A stretch of 64,000 nucleotides of DNA from NCBI RefSeq assembly GCF_000956595.1, contig NZ_JYOO01000008.1, positions 62,001-126,000 on the forward strand. Reading direction: 5' to 3'. Below the pieces are notes generated by a model that had not been told where the DNA came from, searched no databases, and saw only the letters and a program-made list of their open reading frames with translations. Shown in pieces: positions 26,468 to 35,889 of this stretch (the stretch's first letter is position 1; the number at the start of each line of letters is the position of its first letter). Source of the DNA: Priestia aryabhattai B8W22 (lineage in GTDB: Bacteria > Bacillota > Bacilli > Bacillales > Bacillaceae_H). The translations under genes were made by a program, and so were the position numbers.

Positions 26468-27337
26468 GTGGAATTAAGACAGCTGCATTATTTTATTGTC
26501 ATAGCTGAAGAATTAAATGTAACTAAAGCAGCCAAGCGCCTGCATATGGCTCAGCCTCCTTTAAGCAGGCAGCTAAAACAGCTCGAAAATGAGCTAGGTC
26601 TTTTGCTTTTTGAACGAAACAATAACAAGCGCTTATTGTTAACAGCAGAAGGAGAGCTTTTTTTAAAACGAGCGAAAGAAATTGTGCAAAGGGTCGAAAA
26701 ATCCGTATTAGAAGTACAGGAATGTAAAAACATAACAAATGAAAAGCTTGAAGTCGGATGTACAATCTACTGTGCATCAACTGTTCTCGACAAGCTAGCT
26801 CTTATTCGAAAACAGTATCCAAACAGTACCTTTAATATCTATGAAAACGAACCAGCTCATTTAAACGAATTATTAACGGAAGGAAAAATCGATGTAGCAG
26901 TCACCACTACAGACTTACCTTATCAACAGGTAAAAACAAAAACACTTGCACCAGATGTTTTTGTTGTAGCAGTTCCCAAAGAAAGCAGTTATGCAGAAGA
27001 AAAGATTTCGGTAGCTGAAATTGCCTCACTTCCTCTTATCCTTCTTCGCTCAAACCGGGAAATAAGCATATACAATCGCATTATAAAAGAATTTGAAAAG
27101 ATGGATATAACACCTAATATTTTATGCGAATGCCATGACTCAGCGATGCTTCTTAATTTAGTATGTCGTGGCCTTGGTGCTGCCATTGTTCCTTATTCAA
27201 TGCTTTCCTCTTTTTCACTAGAACATATTAAAATTTTAAACATAGAAGATAATCCATTTGTGATTGAGCCTTTAGTTACGTGGCGTACCGACAGTTATCT
27301 TCCCAAAATTGCTCAAGAATTTTTAAAGCTTTTTTAA
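26468..27337 (+). CDS. bsdA: LysR-type transcriptional regulator of the bsd cluster
   Basis: 289-residue LysR regulator: N-terminal winged helix (LRQLHYFIVIAEELNVTKAA and RLHMAQPPLSRQLKQLE) and a substrate-binding domain from about residue 88. The homolog BsdA (YclA) of B. subtilis activates bsdBCD in response to salicylate and related acids, and the divergent arrangement is the same here. A frame is open from an ATG at 26453, but the GGAG inside it is nine bases before a GTG at 26468 that encodes the usual MELRQLHYF start, so GTG is chosen. Confidence 0.9.
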   Translation: MELRQLHYFIVIAEELNVTKAAKRLHMAQPPLSRQLKQLENELGLLLFERNNNKRLLLTAEGELFLKRAKEIVQRVEKSVLEVQECKNITNEKLEVGCTIYCASTVLDKLALIRKQYPNSTFNIYENEPAHLNELLTEGKIDVAVTTTDLPYQQVKTKTLAPDVFVVAVPKESSYAEEKISVAEIASLPLILLRSNREISIYNRIIKEFEKMDITPNILCECHDSAMLLNLVCRGLGAAIVPYSMLSSFSLEHIKILNIEDNPFVIEPLVTWRTDSYLPKIAQEFLKLF

Positions 27338-27349
27338 ATATAGATGCAC

Positions 27350-27388
27350 AAAAAAAGGCTTTGCTAAAATAGCAAAGCCTTTTTTGTT
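27350..27388 (+). terminator. Bidirectional intrinsic terminator
   Basis: AAAGGCTTTGCT / AGCAAAGCCTTTTTT with a five-base loop between the converging bsdA and AEC permease genes. Confidence 0.86.
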
Positions 27389-27406
27389 CTATATCCATAT
27401 ATGTGA

Positions 27407-28363
27407 TTACATTAACCAAGAAATTAACAGCGGTAATGTAACAAGTGACATAATGGCACTAAGTACGAATGCTGAAGCTGTTTCACCAGCTAAGCTGTCA
27501 AAGCGAACTGAAATCATCGCTGCTACAGCTGAACCTGGGAACGCTACTAATAATACTAATTTTACGATGTCAGCTGATGATAGACCCATTGCTGTTGCAA
27601 TTCCTAACATTACAAGCGGCTGAATAGCCACTTTTAAAATCGCAATACCAAATGCCGCTGGGCTAAATTGAATTTTACGGATACCAATTGTTACCCCAAC
27701 TGCGAATAGAGCCGCACCAGATGTAATTGAACCAATTTGGTCTAAGCTGCTTGATAGTAAATCTGGAGATTGGAACCCACATAATACTAATACTACCGCG
27801 ATTAACGGAACACAGGCTAACGGCTCAGAAAGACCGTGTAAGATTGATTTAATTGTTACTTTAAATAAGCTTTCTTCTGAATCGCCTTCACTTCTTTCAC
27901 GCTGTCCAACCGTACCGATAATAGTTGCTAAAGGATCAAGCATCGCATTTACTACGATACCAGTAATGGCGATTGGAATTGCTACTACATCCGCGCCAAA
28001 CAAGCTACCTAATACTGGAATACCCATAAACGCAAACGTTGGCTGCGTAGAGTTTAAAGAGAACATAGACGCGCCTGTTAGTGAGTATTTGAATACATAT
28101 TTTGCAACAAGTAAGAAAAGAACATAAAATCCAATAATACCAAGAACTAATGCTAATAAAAACGGCCATTTTTCAATAAGCGTTTGTTTTGATGTTGTTG
28201 TAATACCAACGAATAGATGTGCAGGTAACGCAAATTTTGTTACAAGCGTATTTAACCCTTTAGATGTTGTTGCATCAAACTTTTTAAAGTACCCTGCTAA
28301 ATAACCTAGCAAAATAACAAAAAAGATTGGGGTTAAAATAATAAAGATTTGACTAATTTCCAT
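27407..28363 (-). CDS. AEC-family transporter, second copy
   Basis: 318-residue paralog of the permease at 15716-16672; long stretches such as [26 protein letters not shown] and [11 protein letters not shown] are shared nearly word for word, and differences are mainly conservative. Ten hydrophobic segments. The frame starts at 28378, but GGAG lies nine bases before the ATG at 28363, which gives the same start as the paralog (MEISQIF versus MSIGQIF). It stands alone, not beside malic enzyme, and has a long upstream region with a 17-bp direct repeat. Organic acid transport is likely, direction unknown. Confidence 0.87.
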   Translation of the reverse strand: MEISQIFIILTPIFFVILLGYLAGYFKKFDATTSKGLNTLVTKFALPAHLFVGITTTSKQTLIEKWPFLLALVLGIIGFYVLFLLVAKYVFKYSLTGASMFSLNSTQPTFAFMGIPVLGSLFGADVVAIPIAITGIVVNAMLDPLATIIGTVGQRERSEGDSEESLFKVTIKSILHGLSEPLACVPLIAVVLVLCGFQSPDLLSSSLDQIGSITSGAALFAVGVTIGIRKIQFSPAAFGIAILKVAIQPLVMLGIATAMGLSSADIVKLVLLVAFPGSAVAAMISVRFDSLAGETASAFVLSAIMSLVTLPLLISWLM

Positions 28364-29070
28364 TTTTGAACACTCCATTGTTTAGATTAGAATCAATCAT
28401 ATAAATTTGCTTTCTTAGAAAGATAATTATCTTCTAAGGCTTGTCTATGAATATTGTTTACGTCAGGCCATTCATCTCCCTTTTTGCTAAACATCTCTAC
28501 AAATATGAAGTAACGTATAATGGTTCATGAAAACGCATGGACTTTGTTTTTCTGCAATCATTTATTTACTTCGCAGCTGTTCATTTAGTTAACATCAAAT
28601 CACACAAAACTTGTCATACAATACAGTAACTATACAACCTTAGCAAAAACTTGTCATACAATCATGTTGTTGGCTTACTTAGGCTGAAAAAAAACACCTT
28701 CAAATGAAAGATGCTTAATCTTGGAACGAAAGAAAGCGACTTCTGATTGATGAGGAAGAATCTCTAAGTGTTTGAAACTCTCAGTTAAAAAGTTCCATAA
28801 TTTCACAAAGTTTTTACAAACAATCTTACTTATTTGTATACTGCTTTCTGTGACGAATTTATGAACATGTTTTAACTTAACATTTGTAGGGCAATTATTC
28901 AATTACATTGCTTAAAATTTTAATGAAAAAAATATTTTAATCCTGCTTTTTTTACATAAAACGGATTAAAATAGTTATAAAGACCTATATATTATCGCTT
29001 AAAAAGAAGATGATTCATCTATCACCTTCTTTTGCTCACTTTATTTAATAATGACATTTCGATCATAACG
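28364..29070. other. Long intergenic region, no convincing gene
   Basis: About 700 AT-rich bases. They contain a duplicated 17-mer (28606-28662, listed separately) and, at 29000-29033, the hairpin AAAAGAAG..CTTCTTTT that can end the minus-strand DUF1232 transcript. A weak TTG-started frame at 28675-28902 has no RBS and was rejected. Confidence 0.55.
28606..28662. repeat. Two 17-bp direct repeats, 40-bp period
   Basis: AAAACTTGTCATACAAT occurs at 28606-28622 and again at 28646-28662, identical. The 40-base period is close to four helical turns, so two protein dimers could bind on the same face. They lie about 245-300 bases upstream of the second AEC permease gene. A role as regulator binding sites is inferred. 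Confidence 0.8.
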
Positions 29071-29475
29071 TTACTTTATTTTAGCATCAATAATGGAAAA
29101 ATTGTGTTCTTCTGAAAACCACGTTTTAATTTTTTCTTTTGCTTTCAGTTTAACACCTTCATCAATGTACATGGCAACTTGAATCAATGCAAGCCCCAGA
29201 GCTCCTAAATCATCTGTAAACCCAACTCCTGCTGCAAAGTCCGGAATTAAATCTAAAGGAAGAATAAAATAACCTAACACTCCTATAATGACTGCTTTTG
29301 CTTTTGGGGGAATATCAGGTTTTTGCAGCGTGTAGTATAAAAGCAATACGGCATAAACAACGTTTGCTCCCGCTTTTTTACCAAACTTTTTAAGCTTGTC
29401 CCAAAATTTTTCTTCCGAATAATATTTGGCTGTTTCCTCTGTACGAGCGGGTACAATTTCTTGTTTCTCTTCCAT
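29071..29475 (-). CDS. DUF1232 (YkvA-like) membrane protein
   Basis: 134 residues. The segment KPDIPPKAKAVIIGVLGYFILPLDLIPDFAAGVGFTDD is the DUF1232 core with one hydrophobic helix and the conserved LPLDLIPD motif; a further helix lies before it. The ATG at 29475 follows GAAAGGGTG; a GTG three codons upstream is possible. Function unknown in this family. Possibly ended by the hairpin near 29015. Confidence 0.82.
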   Translation of the reverse strand: MEEKQEIVPARTEETAKYYSEEKFWDKLKKFGKKAGANVVYAVLLLYYTLQKPDIPPKAKAVIIGVLGYFILPLDLIPDFAAGVGFTDDLGALGLALIQVAMYIDEGVKLKAKEKIKTWFSEEHNFSIIDAKIK

Positions 29476-29574
29476 ATCGATCACCCTTTCATTACCATAT
29501 GTACTTATTATAAACGATTATCTTTACCCAATTCCATTGAGAGATAAAACTCCATAAACCTGCACAAAGCAGGT

Positions 29575-29856
29575 TTATGAATTTTTTAACGAATAGTGCT
29601 TCATGACGATGGTAACTAAGTCATTCAGCGCCGTTTCACTTTTAGAATGATTTTCAAACTGCTGAATGAGATCCATATGTTCAAGCAGCACTTCGTAATT
29701 ACCCGTCATCTTTCTGAGAACTTCATATGCGGAACTATTCAAATCCACTTGTATTTTTAAATCTTCCAGCTGTGCTAAATACTCGTTCCAGCACTGGTCT
29801 TGTTCTAGCAGCAGCCATACAATTTCTTTTATCGCCTTCCGCACATTGGACTCCAT
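29575..29856 (-). CDS. Hypothetical helical protein, 93 aa
   Basis: A small acidic, mostly helical cytoplasmic protein (KAIKEIVWLLLEQDQCWNEY, EVLLEHMDLIQQFENHSK). The frame starts at 29889, but AAAGGAG is eight bases before the ATG at 29856, so that start is used. No recognised domain. It lies between the DUF1232 and DUF1796 genes, each with its own RBS. Function unknown. Confidence 0.65.
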   Translation of the reverse strand: MESNVRKAIKEIVWLLLEQDQCWNEYLAQLEDLKIQVDLNSSAYEVLRKMTGNYEVLLEHMDLIQQFENHSKSETALNDLVTIVMKHYSLKNS

Positions 29857-29944
29857 CTTTTCATCTCCTTTGATACACAGATATAACAAAGTCTATGAAA
29901 AAAACAAGCTTTTTCATTCCCGTATTAAACAAAAAGAGTTTCTT

Positions 29945-30586
29945 TTATTTTATAACAAGCCCGCTGAAGAGCTCTTCCCATACTTTATCATCGCGCAGTA
30001 CATCCATTGAAAAAATAGGTGCATATAAGGCACACGTGTAAGGCAAGTCCCAGTTAGCTTCGGACAAAAGTTCTTTTTCGCTGTTTGTCAGCAGCAGTAT
30101 ATAGAAATCGTTTTTGACCATTCGCTTTAAAATATGCTCTAATTCTTTCGCTTCTTCATACGTTCCACCCATACGAATAAACAATATACAAGAACTGGTC
30201 TCCATCGACGTTAAAAACCGCTCCGTTCTCCGCTCATACTTTTCTTTGACTTCACTGTACGAAAGCCAGTTATCTTCTGTATTGATAGACGACGGAAAAT
30301 CATGAGCAGAATCAATTTGATACACCTTATCACGCAGTCTAAGGGTGGAACCATCTCCGAAAGAACTGACATAGGTTAAATGTTCATATAAAAATAAGTC
30401 TTTACACCGGTTTTTCAACAGCAGATTGACATGAGAAAGAGAAATGCTAATACACCAATCAATCACGCCGGCTTGTTTTCGCAAAGAATATTTTTTCATG
30501 TATATCCCTGGAAAACAGTTATAGCCTAAGCTGTATATCATATCGTACTGCTTGCTTTTTAGTTCATTTAAAGTAACCATATTCAT
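29945..30586 (-). CDS. DUF1796 family putative cysteine peptidase
   Basis: 213 residues. The N-terminal MIYSLGYNCFPGIYMKKYSLR with the GVIDWCIS stretch is the DUF1796 pattern (SLGxNC...GxxDW), proposed to be a papain-like peptidase with the cysteine in YNC. Later FIRMGGTYEEAKEL and a C-terminal helix fit. No signal peptide. Catalysis is predicted for the family and not shown. Single gene between 29856 and the plus-strand monooxygenase. Confidence 0.75.
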   Translation of the reverse strand: MNMVTLNELKSKQYDMIYSLGYNCFPGIYMKKYSLRKQAGVIDWCISISLSHVNLLLKNRCKDLFLYEHLTYVSSFGDGSTLRLRDKVYQIDSAHDFPSSINTEDNWLSYSEVKEKYERRTERFLTSMETSSCILFIRMGGTYEEAKELEHILKRMVKNDFYILLLTNSEKELLSEANWDLPYTCALYAPIFSMDVLRDDKVWEELFSGLVIK

Positions 30587-30806
30587 CCTCCCTTCTTCTA
30601 TAAAATATGACAGCTTTTTATAGAAAGAGGCGGCTTCTGCCTTATACCGTACAAGCTTTTTGCTTTTTAGGAGCTTGTATAATAAAAGAGTAAGGAATTA
30701 AAGAAAAATAACCGAAGCAAAATATTTTGGAACTCGAAAGATTATTGTTAAAATACTTGTATTCCATTGAAATAACAAGGCCTATGAAGTCTTTAAAAGA
30801 AAGAAG

Positions 30807-31820
30807 ATGAAATTGATGAGTAAAGAATTAAAAGATATTCCGATTTCCGTATTGGATCTTTCTCCTGTAGTTGAAGGAGGAACTGTATCTGACTCACTTA
30901 GAAATACATTAGACTTAGCTCAGCACGCTGAAAAGTGGGGATACAACCGCTACTGGCTAGCTGAGCATCATAATATGACAGGTATCGCAAGCTCCGCTAC
31001 ATCTGTTGTAATTGGTCATGTGGCTGGAGGCACGTCACGCATTCGCGTAGGCTCTGGCGGCATTATGCTTCCTAACCATTCTCCGCTTGTTATTGCTGAG
31101 CATTTTGGCACGCTTGAATCACTATTTCCAGGACGTATTGATTTAGGCTTAGGAAGAGCGCCAGGGACAGATCAGCTGACAGCACAGGCGCTGCGACGCG
31201 ACCGCAGGAGCGACGGCAGTGACTTCCCAGAACAGCTGGCTGAACTGCAGGAATACTTTAAGCCTGCTTCAAAAAGTCAGATGCGTGTTAAAGCTGTTCC
31301 CGGTCAAGGTTTAAATATTCCGATTTGGCTCCTTGGCTCAAGCGGTTTTAGCGCACAGCTTTCTGCACAGCTAGGCTTGCCATTTTCATTTGCAAGTCAC
31401 TTCTCGCCTAATAATACAATGACAGCTCTTAACATGTACCGTCGTTATTTTAAGCCGTCCGACGTGTTAGAGAAACCATATGCAATGTTAGGTGTGAACG
31501 TAATTGCTGCTGATACAGATAGAGAAGCTGAACGTTTGGCTACTTCTATGCAACAGCAGTTCCTAAATTTAATTCGAAACACACCGGGTAAACTAAAAGC
31601 TCCTGTCGATAATATGGATGAACTATGGACGGACTTTGAGAAAGCTTCTCTCCAACAGCAGCTGGGTTCTTCTATTGTCGGAAGCCCTGAAACAATTAAA
31701 GCCAAGCTGGAACAGTTTATTGAAGAAACGGATGCAGATGAACTTATGATTAACGCTCAAATTTACGATCACAAAGCTCGCCTTCGTTCGTACGAAATTG
31801 TTTCTCAGCTGTTCAAATAA
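30807..31820 (+). CDS. LLM-class flavin-dependent oxidoreductase
   Basis: 337-residue luciferase-like monooxygenase of the single-chain MsnO8 type: [19 protein letters not shown] at the start, [57 protein letters not shown] and [12 protein letters not shown] are conserved. It uses reduced FMN and O2; substrate unknown. A paralog is at 51327-52325. The start is uncertain: ATG at 30807 follows AAAGAAAGAAG, and another ATG is at 30816. Ends at a strong terminator shared with glcF. Confidence 0.88.
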   Translation: MKLMSKELKDIPISVLDLSPVVEGGTVSDSLRNTLDLAQHAEKWGYNRYWLAEHHNMTGIASSATSVVIGHVAGGTSRIRVGSGGIMLPNHSPLVIAEHFGTLESLFPGRIDLGLGRAPGTDQLTAQALRRDRRSDGSDFPEQLAELQEYFKPASKSQMRVKAVPGQGLNIPIWLLGSSGFSAQLSAQLGLPFSFASHFSPNNTMTALNMYRRYFKPSDVLEKPYAMLGVNVIAADTDREAERLATSMQQQFLNLIRNTPGKLKAPVDNMDELWTDFEKASLQQQLGSSIVGSPETIKAKLEQFIEETDADELMINAQIYDHKARLRSYEIVSQLFK

Positions 31821-31821
31821 T

Positions 31822-31853
31822 AAAAAGGCCGGACGTGTCCGGCCTTTTTATTT
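31822..31853 (+). terminator. Bidirectional intrinsic terminator
   Basis: AAAAAGGCCGGAC / GTCCGGCCTTTTT with a two-base gap. It lies between the monooxygenase gene and the converging glcF gene and overlaps the glcF stop codon. Confidence 0.88.
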
Positions 31854-33167
31854 GCTTTCTACTGCTTCAAGAAGTAAATCTGCAAGATGAACGGCTCTTA
31901 CACTTTCTTCTACTCCTTCTCTGACTACCCCTAGCTTCATTTGAATGAGACAGCCCGGGTTTGCTGTTACAATCGTATGTGCATGCGTTTCTTTCACTTT
32001 TTCCATTTTATAATCCAAAATTTGCATAGACATCTCTTGTTCCGTTAAGTTATAAATACCGGCTGAGCCGCAGCAATGATCCGCATTTTCCATTTCGTTA
32101 AACACCGTTCCGTTAATCGCTTGGATCAGTTTTCTCGGTGCGCTCGACGTTTTCATCACGTTTCTTAAATGACACGAGTCTTGATACGTAATAATTTGAC
32201 TTGGCAGGGATAACTTTTGTTTTTCCACAAACTGCTGCTGTAATAAAATCTCTGAAAAATCTTTAACTTTTGCAGAAAAAACCGCTGCTCTTTCTTTCCA
32301 TTCCGGTTCCTCTTTTAATAAATGATCGTATTCCACTAACAATGCACCGCAGCCTCCTGCGTTAAGAACAATATCATCCGCTTGAATAGATTCAAACGCC
32401 ATGATGTTTTGCTTCGCTAACTTTTTTGCCTGATCTTTTTCTCCTCCATGCGCATGCAGTGCGCCACAGCACGTCTGCACTTCTGGTATGACGACCTTAC
32501 ACCCCGCTTTTTGTAAAAGTGCAATCGTCGCGTTGTTTGTTTCCATAAACATCGTATCCATTAAACACCCTGTAAAAAAAGCAACCGTACGTGTTTCTGT
32601 TCCTTCTGCTTCAAATAAAAAAGAACGTTTCTTCATTTCCTTTTTTGTTGGCACAGGCGGAAGCGTTTTTTCCATTTGTGCTAAATTACCGGGCAGGACA
32701 TTTAGTATGTTTGTTTTTTGAACGGCTTTTTGCAAGCCGCTTCTTTGATAGAAAGCAAGCAGAGAATGTACATTTTTTAATCGTTCTTTATGCGGGAAAA
32801 GGTGTTCAAACACCATATGCCTGAGCGCTTTTACCGGCCATTTATGTCTTTTTTTCTGCTGAATAATATCACGCGCTTCTTCTAATAAGTGTCCGTACTT
32901 CACACCCGAAGGACAAACAGGCTCACACGCTCGGCAGCCAAGGCAAAGATTCAATTGCTTTTCAACGGATTCATCAGGTTCAATAAGTCTGTCTACCACT
33001 CCTTTCATTAAAGCAATTCTTCCGCGCGGTGACGCTGCTTCATATTGATTCGTTTGTCCATACGTCGGACAGCTTGGCAAACAAAAACCGCATCTCATAC
33101 AATTCATTAACTCGTCATAATCTAACCGTTCTTTGAACGCTTGCTGAATGTCTTTTGTTGCCGTCAT
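31848..33167 (-). CDS. glcF: Glycolate oxidase iron-sulfur subunit GlcF
   Basis: Electron-transfer subunit of the glycolate (or lactate) oxidase. 439 residues with two 4Fe-4S motifs, CMRCGFCLPSCP near residue 22 and CLGCRACEPVCPSG near residue 74, then two CCG domains (FFTGCLMDTMF, CCGALHAHGG; QDSCHLRN, DHCCGSAGIY). It overlaps the end of glcD by four bases, so the subunits are coupled. Membrane-associated through its partner or lipids; no membrane helix visible. Confidence 0.93.
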   Translation of the reverse strand: MTATKDIQQAFKERLDYDELMNCMRCGFCLPSCPTYGQTNQYEAASPRGRIALMKGVVDRLIEPDESVEKQLNLCLGCRACEPVCPSGVKYGHLLEEARDIIQQKKRHKWPVKALRHMVFEHLFPHKERLKNVHSLLAFYQRSGLQKAVQKTNILNVLPGNLAQMEKTLPPVPTKKEMKKRSFLFEAEGTETRTVAFFTGCLMDTMFMETNNATIALLQKAGCKVVIPEVQTCCGALHAHGGEKDQAKKLAKQNIMAFESIQADDIVLNAGGCGALLVEYDHLLKEEPEWKERAAVFSAKVKDFSEILLQQQFVEKQKLSLPSQIITYQDSCHLRNVMKTSSAPRKLIQAINGTVFNEMENADHCCGSAGIYNLTEQEMSMQILDYKMEKVKETHAHTIVTANPGCLIQMKLGVVREGVEESVRAVHLADLLLEAVESK

Positions 33168-34576
33168 GAACGAACCACCACTCTTTTTCTCGTGTCTTTA
33201 GCAAAAATTTTCCCTGGATTCATAATTCCTTGCGGGTCCAAAGCATACTTAATTGCTTTCATCGCAGCTACTCCTTCTCCGCCCATCTTCAGCGCCAAAT
33301 ACGGTGCTTTCATTTCTCCCACTCCGTGTTCACCTGTAATCGTTCCTCCAAGCTCAATGGCTTTGTGAAAAATTTCTTCAAAAGCTTGTTCAACGCGCTG
33401 AAGCTCTTCTTCGTCACGTGCATCTGTTAAACAAGTCGGATGCAGATTTCCGTCTCCCGCATGACCAAACGTACAGATTTTAACGTTATATTTTACGGCA
33501 ATTTCATTAATGCCTTTAACCATTTCACTAATTTTAGAACGAGGAACGGTTGCGTCTTCTAAAATCGTCGTTGGCTTCATTCGCGCTAAAGCAGAAAGAG
33601 CTGATCTTCTTGCTGTACTTAACGCTTCTGCTTCTGCTTGCGAAGCTGCTACTTTTACAGATACAGCGCTTCCTTCACTGCAGATGCGTGAAATCATTTC
33701 CATATCGCGAGTCACTACTTCCGGCGGTCCGTCTTGTTCAATCAATAAGACAGCGTTTACATCTGTTGGCAGCCCAACTTGCGCAAAATCTTCTACTACT
33801 TCGCACGTCGGCTGATCTAAAAATTCAAGCGTGGCTGGAATAATCTTATTGGCGATAATTGCTGAAACCGTCTTAGCAGCTGCGTCCATGTCTTCAAACA
33901 GCGCGAGCAGAGTTTGTTTTGTTTCAGGTATTGGAATGAGCTTTAAAATTGCTTCTGTCACAACGCCAAGCGTTCCTTCAGAACCGACAAACAAGTTCGT
34001 TAAATCGTAGCCAGCTACATCTTTAGCCAGCTTGCCTCCCGTCTTAATGCAGTCGCCGTTTGCAAGAATTACTTCAAGCCCAAGAACGTAATCTTTTGTT
34101 ACGCCGTATTTTAAGCCTCGTAATCCTCCTGAGCATTCATTGATATTTCCTCCGATGGTTGATATTTTCATAGAGCTTGGATCAGGAGGATAAAATAAAC
34201 CTTTTGCCTCTACAGCGTTAATTAAGTCTAACGTGATAACACCTGGCTGCACGGTAGCGGTTAAATTTTCTTCATCAATTTCCAAAATTTTATTCATTCG
34301 GTTAAAGGTAAGAACAATTCCTCCTTGCGTGGGACACGTTCCTGCGCTTAAATTCGTGCCTGAACCTCTTGGCACAATAGGAACATGATCTTCGTTGCAT
34401 ATCGTTAAAATTCTTTTCACTTGATCTTTGTTTTCAGGCATAATAACTGCATCAGGAAGCGACTGAAAGTTAGGGGTTGCGTCATAAGAGTACACGAGTC
34501 TTGCTTCACTGCTATCTTGAAAGTTGGCCGATCCTACAACTTCAATGAGCTTTGCTTTTGTTCGTTCATTAAGCAT
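33164..34576 (-). CDS. glcD: Glycolate oxidase FAD subunit GlcD
   Basis: FAD-dependent oxidation of glycolate (also D-lactate-type acids) to glyoxylate. 470 residues: PRGSGTNLSAGTCPTQGGIV and GNINECSGGLRGLKYG in the FAD_binding_4 domain, GSEGTLGVVTEAILKL, then the C-terminal oxidase domain with CTFGHAGDGNLHPTCL and GTITGEHGVGEMKAPYL. A B. subtilis counterpart pair is ysfC-ysfD, next to the CdaR-type regulator ysfB; here a CdaR-type gene also lies just upstream. RBS AAGGAGGAACGTT upstream of the ATG. Confidence 0.92.
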   Translation of the reverse strand: MLNERTKAKLIEVVGSANFQDSSEARLVYSYDATPNFQSLPDAVIMPENKDQVKRILTICNEDHVPIVPRGSGTNLSAGTCPTQGGIVLTFNRMNKILEIDEENLTATVQPGVITLDLINAVEAKGLFYPPDPSSMKISTIGGNINECSGGLRGLKYGVTKDYVLGLEVILANGDCIKTGGKLAKDVAGYDLTNLFVGSEGTLGVVTEAILKLIPIPETKQTLLALFEDMDAAAKTVSAIIANKIIPATLEFLDQPTCEVVEDFAQVGLPTDVNAVLLIEQDGPPEVVTRDMEMISRICSEGSAVSVKVAASQAEAEALSTARRSALSALARMKPTTILEDATVPRSKISEMVKGINEIAVKYNVKICTFGHAGDGNLHPTCLTDARDEEELQRVEQAFEEIFHKAIELGGTITGEHGVGEMKAPYLALKMGGEGVAAMKAIKYALDPQGIMNPGKIFAKDTRKRVVVRS

Positions 34577-34704
34577 AACGTTCCTCCTTATATATCTCTT
34601 ACTCTTATTATAGTTGCAGAAGCCACGAGGGACTATGGATAAAAAACTAAAAAAAAGCGCTTTAAAAACTCATTTTTTGTATGTTTATCTAACGAAGGGC
34701 GCAC

Positions 34705-35818
34705 TTACTCTAATAGAGACAGCGCAAGGTAAAAAAGCGTGAGACCCTTTACACTTTTAGGATCAATGTCTGTGAGTTCTTTCATTTGCTTCAAGCGGTA
34801 ATGAAGCGTATTGATATGAATATGTAAATCAACTGCCGTTTTTTTTAATTGATTGATCATTGGATAAATAGCATTTCAGCGTTTCAAGCAGCTCTTTTTC
34901 TTTTAAAAGAGCGGAAAGCACTCGACTCAAGAATTCCTTTTTTACAGGTTCAGAAACATCTTCTAAAATCATGTCCATCAGCAGCTCCTCATAAAAAACA
35001 ACGGCTTGACGTTTTGAAGCTACTTTAAGCGCTTTTTTCGCTTCTTCATATGAAGCATGCAAATTAAATTGCTCCGCTGGCTTTCCTACACCAATAGTGA
35101 TGATAACTTGGTTGTTTGCTTGAATGTACTGCTGACATTTTTTTAATTCTTCTTTAAATCCTTGTCTTACCTTTTCACCTACCGCTTCTTTCAGTAAAAG
35201 CAAGCGATCGTATCCCCAATTTGCGATATAATCTCCTTCACCTTTATGACTTTCAAACCAGTAGCGAATCATTTCTTGTACTTGCTGCTGCTTCTTTTTC
35301 GAAAGAGATGAATCAAATTGAAACAGCGTGCAGCAGTAAGAACTGTCTACTTGCACTCCTAAAATATGGCCTCGTTCAATAAATTCTGCATCTACCTGCT
35401 GGCTATAAATCCATTCACGAAAAAAAGCTTCTACTCCTTTATTTTCCCATTCCTTCGCTTCTATATAGTATGCTTCGCGAATAATTAACTCTGTTAACCT
35501 TCGAATAATCTCTGCAAAAGGCTCAACAGCTTCTGGAGTACCTGTAATGCCAATAACACCAATAATGTCTCCTTGATAACTGATGGGCAAGTTAATGCCT
35601 GGCTTAACTCCTTTTAAATCCGCTGCTTCTTTTTTGGAGATATATAGTTTTTGCTTTCTTTGCATCACGTTCCACGCACCTTCGTGAAAAAAACCAACTC
35701 GCTTTTCTTCTGTTGATGCAATAATAATTCCACGTGGATCCGTTACAATCACATGCTCGTTCATCACAAGCTGCACTTCTTTTATAATTTTCTTCGATAG
35801 TTCAGACACTAGCTGCAC
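34705..35818 (-). pseudogene. CdaR-type (sugar-diacid/hydroxy-acid) regulator, frameshifted before its HTH
   Basis: The frame from 35818 encodes 329 residues with a diacid-recognition domain (VIVTDPRGIIIASTEEKRVG, GVKPGINLPISYQGDIIGVIGITG) and a GGDEF-like CdaR domain (ITIGVGKPAEQFNLHASYEEAKKAL). It ends prematurely after SIKKNGS at 34829, in an A8 run (T8 on the plus strand, 34839-34846). One base less would continue the frame as KKTAVDLHIHINTLHYRLKQM, the family HTH, to a stop at 34705-34707 and a normal length near 370 residues. So the DNA-binding helix is cut off as sequenced. It sits upstream of glcDF like ysfB. Sequencing error, real mutation or slippage cannot be told apart here. Confidence 0.82.
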
Positions 35819-35889
35819 GTTGTCTACACCTCACCTATCATCAATTAAAAGAGCTGAAAGAATTCTTTTCTCTCAGCCCGCTTTTTTTA

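Noticed and set aside
28606-28662. CRISPR array
   Set aside because: Only two 17-bp repeats, no cas genes, and no further units.
28675-28902. Minus-strand open frame of 75 codons with TTG start
   Set aside because: No ribosome-binding site, no coding-like composition, no recognised motif, and it lies in an AT-rich region; more likely chance.
34836-34850. Programmed -1 ribosomal frameshift at AAAAAAC in the CdaR-type gene
   Set aside because: The heptamer is a good -1 slippery site, but a -1 shift does not enter the frame of the HTH; that needs +1 (or loss of one A), so a homopolymer length change is the better explanation.
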